DNA of 10,370 bases from Phoronis pallida (Eukaryota > Phoronida > Phoronidae), in contig JAOXYC010241234.1 in assembly GCA_028565715.1 (NCBI GenBank), positions 1-10,370 of the forward strand. Direction: 5' to 3'. Position numbers and translations under genes: made by a program. This document shows, in pieces, positions 7,472 through 10,370 of this stretch; the stretch's first letter is position 1, and the number at the start of each line of letters is the position of its first letter. The notes beneath the pieces are model-generated. The model was not told the DNA's origin and searched no databases. It worked only from the letters and a program-made list of their open reading frames with translations.

Positions 7472-8310
7472 CTAAGCCTAATAATTAGATACTAAAAGGC
7501 AGAAAAATCAATGTTGCAAAGCAAAAGTACACGGTATTGACCACATATTGCAGTACATTTGGGATTACATGAAAATACTTCAGATAAATCTCAAAGGAAG
7601 TTCTATAGAGAATTGTCATGAAATCAAATCTATAGTTTAGGTAAAATGTTCTACTAAGCCAAAGCTTAAACTTTGTTTACCACGATATTTTTTATGCTTC
7701 AACTGAATGCTGCTTAGTTTTACTCGAAGCATTGGATATAAACATGACCTTGATTTACAATACGAAACGAAGTTGGGTGAAAATGGCTCCACAATCCCAG
7801 GTCCACAATATGCATAACAACGGGCAGATATTTAAAAATGACTAGCTTCAGGACAATGGAAGTATGCACGAATACAGTAGGCTTATATACTTAATCTTAG
7901 ATAGAAAATTGAGTGACTGTCTGCTGAACTTCAATTAATTCACATGACTCACGTATGTCATACTGACACAACCTTGGGAATGAGTTGCTCTGCAGGAAAT
8001 CCATCAACTATTGTCGCTATACCTCAGAGTGAGCGAGAACGAATGAAGCGTATGAATTATTGAGCAGATCAGCAGGTTATTCAGAAAACGAGACTAAATG
8101 TCGTCTGCTCATGATAATGCTGCAGAGAAATCAACAGCATCTATTAGCCAGACGGGAATTTCTGGTAAACTTTTAGAGTGACTAAATCAACAACTCAAAT
8201 TTCTAAAGGTCCATGATTTTTTTCACATTTCACACACATTATTTCTTTTTTATTATTTTTTATTATTCATATTCAAATTTCGACAAACACAATTGCAATC
8301 ATTCTCAAGC

Positions 8311-8318
8311 TGACGTCA
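8311..8318. promoter_or_regulatory. Perfect CRE octamer (TGACGTCA)
   Basis: TGACGTCA is the full palindromic cAMP-response element bound by CREB/ATF bZIP factors. At this base composition the octamer is expected about 0.1 times per window. A related TGACGTAA is at 9622-9629. No adjoining gene start is seen. Confidence 0.3.
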
Positions 8319-9396
8319 TCAATTTTGTGAGGATCATTCAATTTACTCAGAAAAAAAAACACTAAATGTACCCTTGTAATTTTGAATGCATTTCGTTCAT
8401 GTCGCTTCACAGCACTTTCGTAATATATGGAACTGCATTCATTTCAAATATATGGCAGGTGACTTGAACTCAATAAGACTCTAGGTACTATAATAACTTG
8501 AAAAAAGATTTCACCCGTTGTACTGCAAGTTCCAAAAAATTGAATTTTCGAAACTTGTACTATTAGATGCGTTTTTGAATGTTAGTAAGGTCCTCGTTGT
8601 TATTGATCGCATTATTGAAGAATGCAGTGACCTCTGCCGGAATGAGACCCCAGGGAATAATTTTCTCGTGCGCTCAAGATAAATGGTTGCACCGAGAATA
8701 TGTCAATTAACTTAATATTTTGCTCGAAAGAGATTTATAACAAGACTTTATCAAAAAATGTAGAAACATCAAAAGGCTTAATCATTGCAGAAGATTAAAC
8801 ATAATTTTAACCTCTTTGGGTAACGAAGCAGTCACATGACATTGTGCTTTATATCGTAATTTATGAGCATTGGACTAGGTAATTTACACAATCATATTCA
8901 CTATTATTATTCATGATATCAAAATTTGCAATAATATGAACGTCACTGATTACTAGTTACCCCTCGACATCCACCATGAAAGATTTGTATAATTTTTACA
9001 TTCTAAACTTTAACAGTGATGAAAGCGTTGTCCTAAACGAAGTCTCATGCAACTTTCGGATGAACAGTTTCTTTAAAACATATACACTTTGATGATTTTA
9101 AACTATGTTTCAACATGTTTTTCTTATTATTTTTCAATGTTCATACATTTTATTATACTTCTTACTGTAATTGTAACTTGAATTAAGTCAATGAAAAAAA
9201 AAATACCAAAAAATGTTTCAACATGCAATTATCTGTCTAAAATTGCGGACGGTATTTTCAGAAGACGATTTGACATACTTGATACAGATTGAATTCGTAA
9301 AAAGGGTTGCAATTGTGTATTAACCATAACTTTGCACACAAAGTCAACGCAAACAATTCATTATGTCCAATGCTAGAAGGGTTATGAACGATGCCC

Positions 9397-9420
9397 ACAT
9401 GTTTAACATGTACATGTATA
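9397..9420. repeat. ACATGT-rich palindromic cluster
   Basis: ACATGTTTAACATGT (9397-9411) is palindromic around its central T, and it runs into ACATGTACATGTATA (9406-9420). Similar TACATGT runs occur at 2431, 4173, 7066 and 7159. I recall this motif as abundant in mollusc and other marine invertebrate genomes. Confidence 0.6.
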
Positions 9421-9957
9421 CGTAGATACTTACTCTAGAGCAGCGCATTCAGTTTGACGCTTTATAGGATCGTGAGCCATCGATCTGGAACATTTATTGT
9501 GACCGAAAGCTCGTTGTTTGATTCTCATTGACTCGTAAAACAATCGATTTACCGAAGCGTAATTAGTGCCCTGTTATTGGCAAATTAATTAACAACAGGA
9601 CTTATCCAATTATGTTAAGTGTGACGTAATGTCCTAATGATTTGCTAAAATTGCTAAAGTGCATCGTTGAATAATTATCGGATTGTTTAGAAGATTTCAG
9701 TCATGAACTCGATATTTTCGTTCATTAATGTATGACGTTTCAAAATCAAAACGGTAACCGAACCTTATAATTTTTGTAGTAACTGGTTTTAAAAGAGCTA
9801 TTTTCCAAATGTTAATTTTCGAAATCAATACTTAAATTTCAGATTAAATATATCATTTGTCAAACTATGCATTAAATGTATTATTATTCAGCTACGCTCG
9901 ATGTGCCCTGACGCTGTGAACGGTATTTCATGCATGTACTATAGCGCTCTTTCTACG

Positions 9958-9968
9958 CTGATTGGTGG
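9958..9968 (-). promoter_or_regulatory. Inverted CCAAT box (NF-Y type)
   Basis: CTGATTGGTGG is the reverse complement of a well-formed NF-Y site (CCACCAATCAG). It lies in a locally GC-richer patch (about 9895-10020) and 143 bases before a TATA box, so a plus-strand promoter is possible but unproven. Confidence 0.3.
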
Positions 9969-10110
9969 TCACGCCACTACCCAGACGAATTGGATGTCGG
10001 AACTTCCATTTCTGGTCGATTTTATCAACGCTGAGGAAAATCAAGAATTATAAAGTACAATTTCTGCAAAACGTTGAAAAAATTGGCGTCTCAGCTACTG
10101 ATTTCTATTG

Positions 10111-10118
10111 TATAAATA
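10111..10118 (+). promoter_or_regulatory. TATA box candidate
   Basis: TATAAATA followed by GC fits the animal TATA consensus, which would put a start site near 10140. In AT-rich DNA such matches are frequent; the CCAAT box upstream and the splice acceptor downstream give mild support. Confidence 0.25.
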
Positions 10119-10293
10119 GCGAAAACTCCGCTGACTGAAAAATTTAATTTATAAGCATTAAAAAAATTATTTAATCCTCGAACGGGCAAGCACCCGGAAC
10201 GTAAACGACTTCCGACAATTGTCCTACTTTGCATTTACGCAACCTACTGTTTTATTAGTTGAAAAATATGAACAACTCACCGTACCTTTACCA

Positions 10294-10326
10294 CTTAACG
10301 TCTGTCTCAACCTCTCCCGTCCACAG
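10294..10326 (+). promoter_or_regulatory. Strong 3' splice site (branch point, pyrimidine tract, CAG)
   Basis: A branch-point-like CTTAAC (10294-10299, branch A at 10298) is 28 bases before AG 10325-10326. Between them 19 of 24 bases at 10301-10324 are pyrimidines. There is no AG from 10258 up to the acceptor, a clean exclusion zone. All parts of an animal 3' splice site are present with normal spacing. Confidence 0.5.
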
Positions 10327-10370
10327 ACACGCCTTATTGTGACTTCCGGCAAAATTTTCCCAAAGAGGAA
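10327..10370 (+). CDS. Candidate exon start running off the right edge
   Basis: The bases after the acceptor at 10326 are open to the end of the window in two of three frames (one starting T-R-L-I-V-T-S-G, the other T-P-Y-C-D-F-R-Q after two bases), and GC is higher than the window average. Only 44 bases are visible, so neither frame nor product can be fixed. It may equally be a 5' UTR exon. An ETS-type ACTTCCGG (10342-10349) lies inside. A competing reading on the minus strand is open from the right edge to a TAG at 10224-10226 and contains a donor-like ACG|GTGAGT (10283-10275). Confidence 0.3.

Larger units (their letters stand above)
7480..9880. other. No supportable gene; AT-rich non-coding DNA
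   Basis: Stops are dense in all six frames and no open frame reaches 60 codons. It holds a T-rich low-complexity patch (TTTTTTATTATTTTTTATTA, near 8245-8267), an inverted pair TGAGCAGA / TCTGCTCA (8061-8068, 8104-8111) followed by ATGCTG / CAGCAT (8117-8122, 8135-8140), and an inverted pair CCTGTT / AACAGG around a homeobox-like TTAATTAA (9570-9599). None has an assigned role. Confidence 0.6.

Noticed and set aside
7640-7681. microRNA-like hairpin (GGTAAA / TTTACC with inner TAAGC / GCTTA)
   Set aside because: The middle part between the two short stems does not pair, so the hairpin is too weak for a microRNA precursor.
1-10370. CRISPR array, prokaryotic operon or phage-like system
   Set aside because: No regularly spaced repeats, no ribosome binding sites and no dense gene layout are present on either strand.

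Overview
The window looks like nuclear DNA of a marine invertebrate animal. A bivalve or other mollusc is my best guess, made from memory of sequence style and not from any search. It is AT-rich (about two thirds A+T by eye). It has no dense gene packing, no ribosome binding sites and no operon layout. It carries the C-terminal end of a non-LTR (LINE) reverse transcriptase in an animal style, many TACATGT / ACATGTACATGTA runs, and a dispersed-looking AAGGGAGACAACTCTG module that I associate with mollusc genomes.

Layout. Positions 1-480 hold the 5'-truncated end of a LINE on the minus strand, whose 3' end lies beyond the left edge. Positions 500-3900 show no gene I can support; open frames there are short and have no family signature. 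Positions 3946-4016 hold a decayed tRNA-like sequence on the minus strand, probably the head of a tRNA-derived SINE. Positions 4082-4230 have the form of a small terminal exon (acceptor, short open frame, stop, two AATAAA signals), but nothing identifies a protein. Positions 4787-5021 are the most structured part of the window: two imperfect long palindromes side by side, built from one roughly 50-base module used in both orientations.

From 5030 to 9880 the DNA is mostly AT-rich with no recognisable gene. Some compact sites stand out: adjacent TCACGTGA and TATCGATA octamers near 5200, a nested palindrome near 6530, three AGGTGGC[GA] sites in one orientation at 6638-7471 that resemble CTCF cores, and a perfect CRE at 8311. 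The last 450 bases are richer in promoter-like and splice-like signals: an inverted CCAAT box, a TATA box, and a strong plus-strand splice acceptor at 10326 that opens into two unbroken frames to the right edge. A gene may therefore begin or continue just beyond the window.

I see no set of genes working together here. The content is transposon debris, repeat structures and candidate regulatory sites in what is probably intergenic or intronic DNA.
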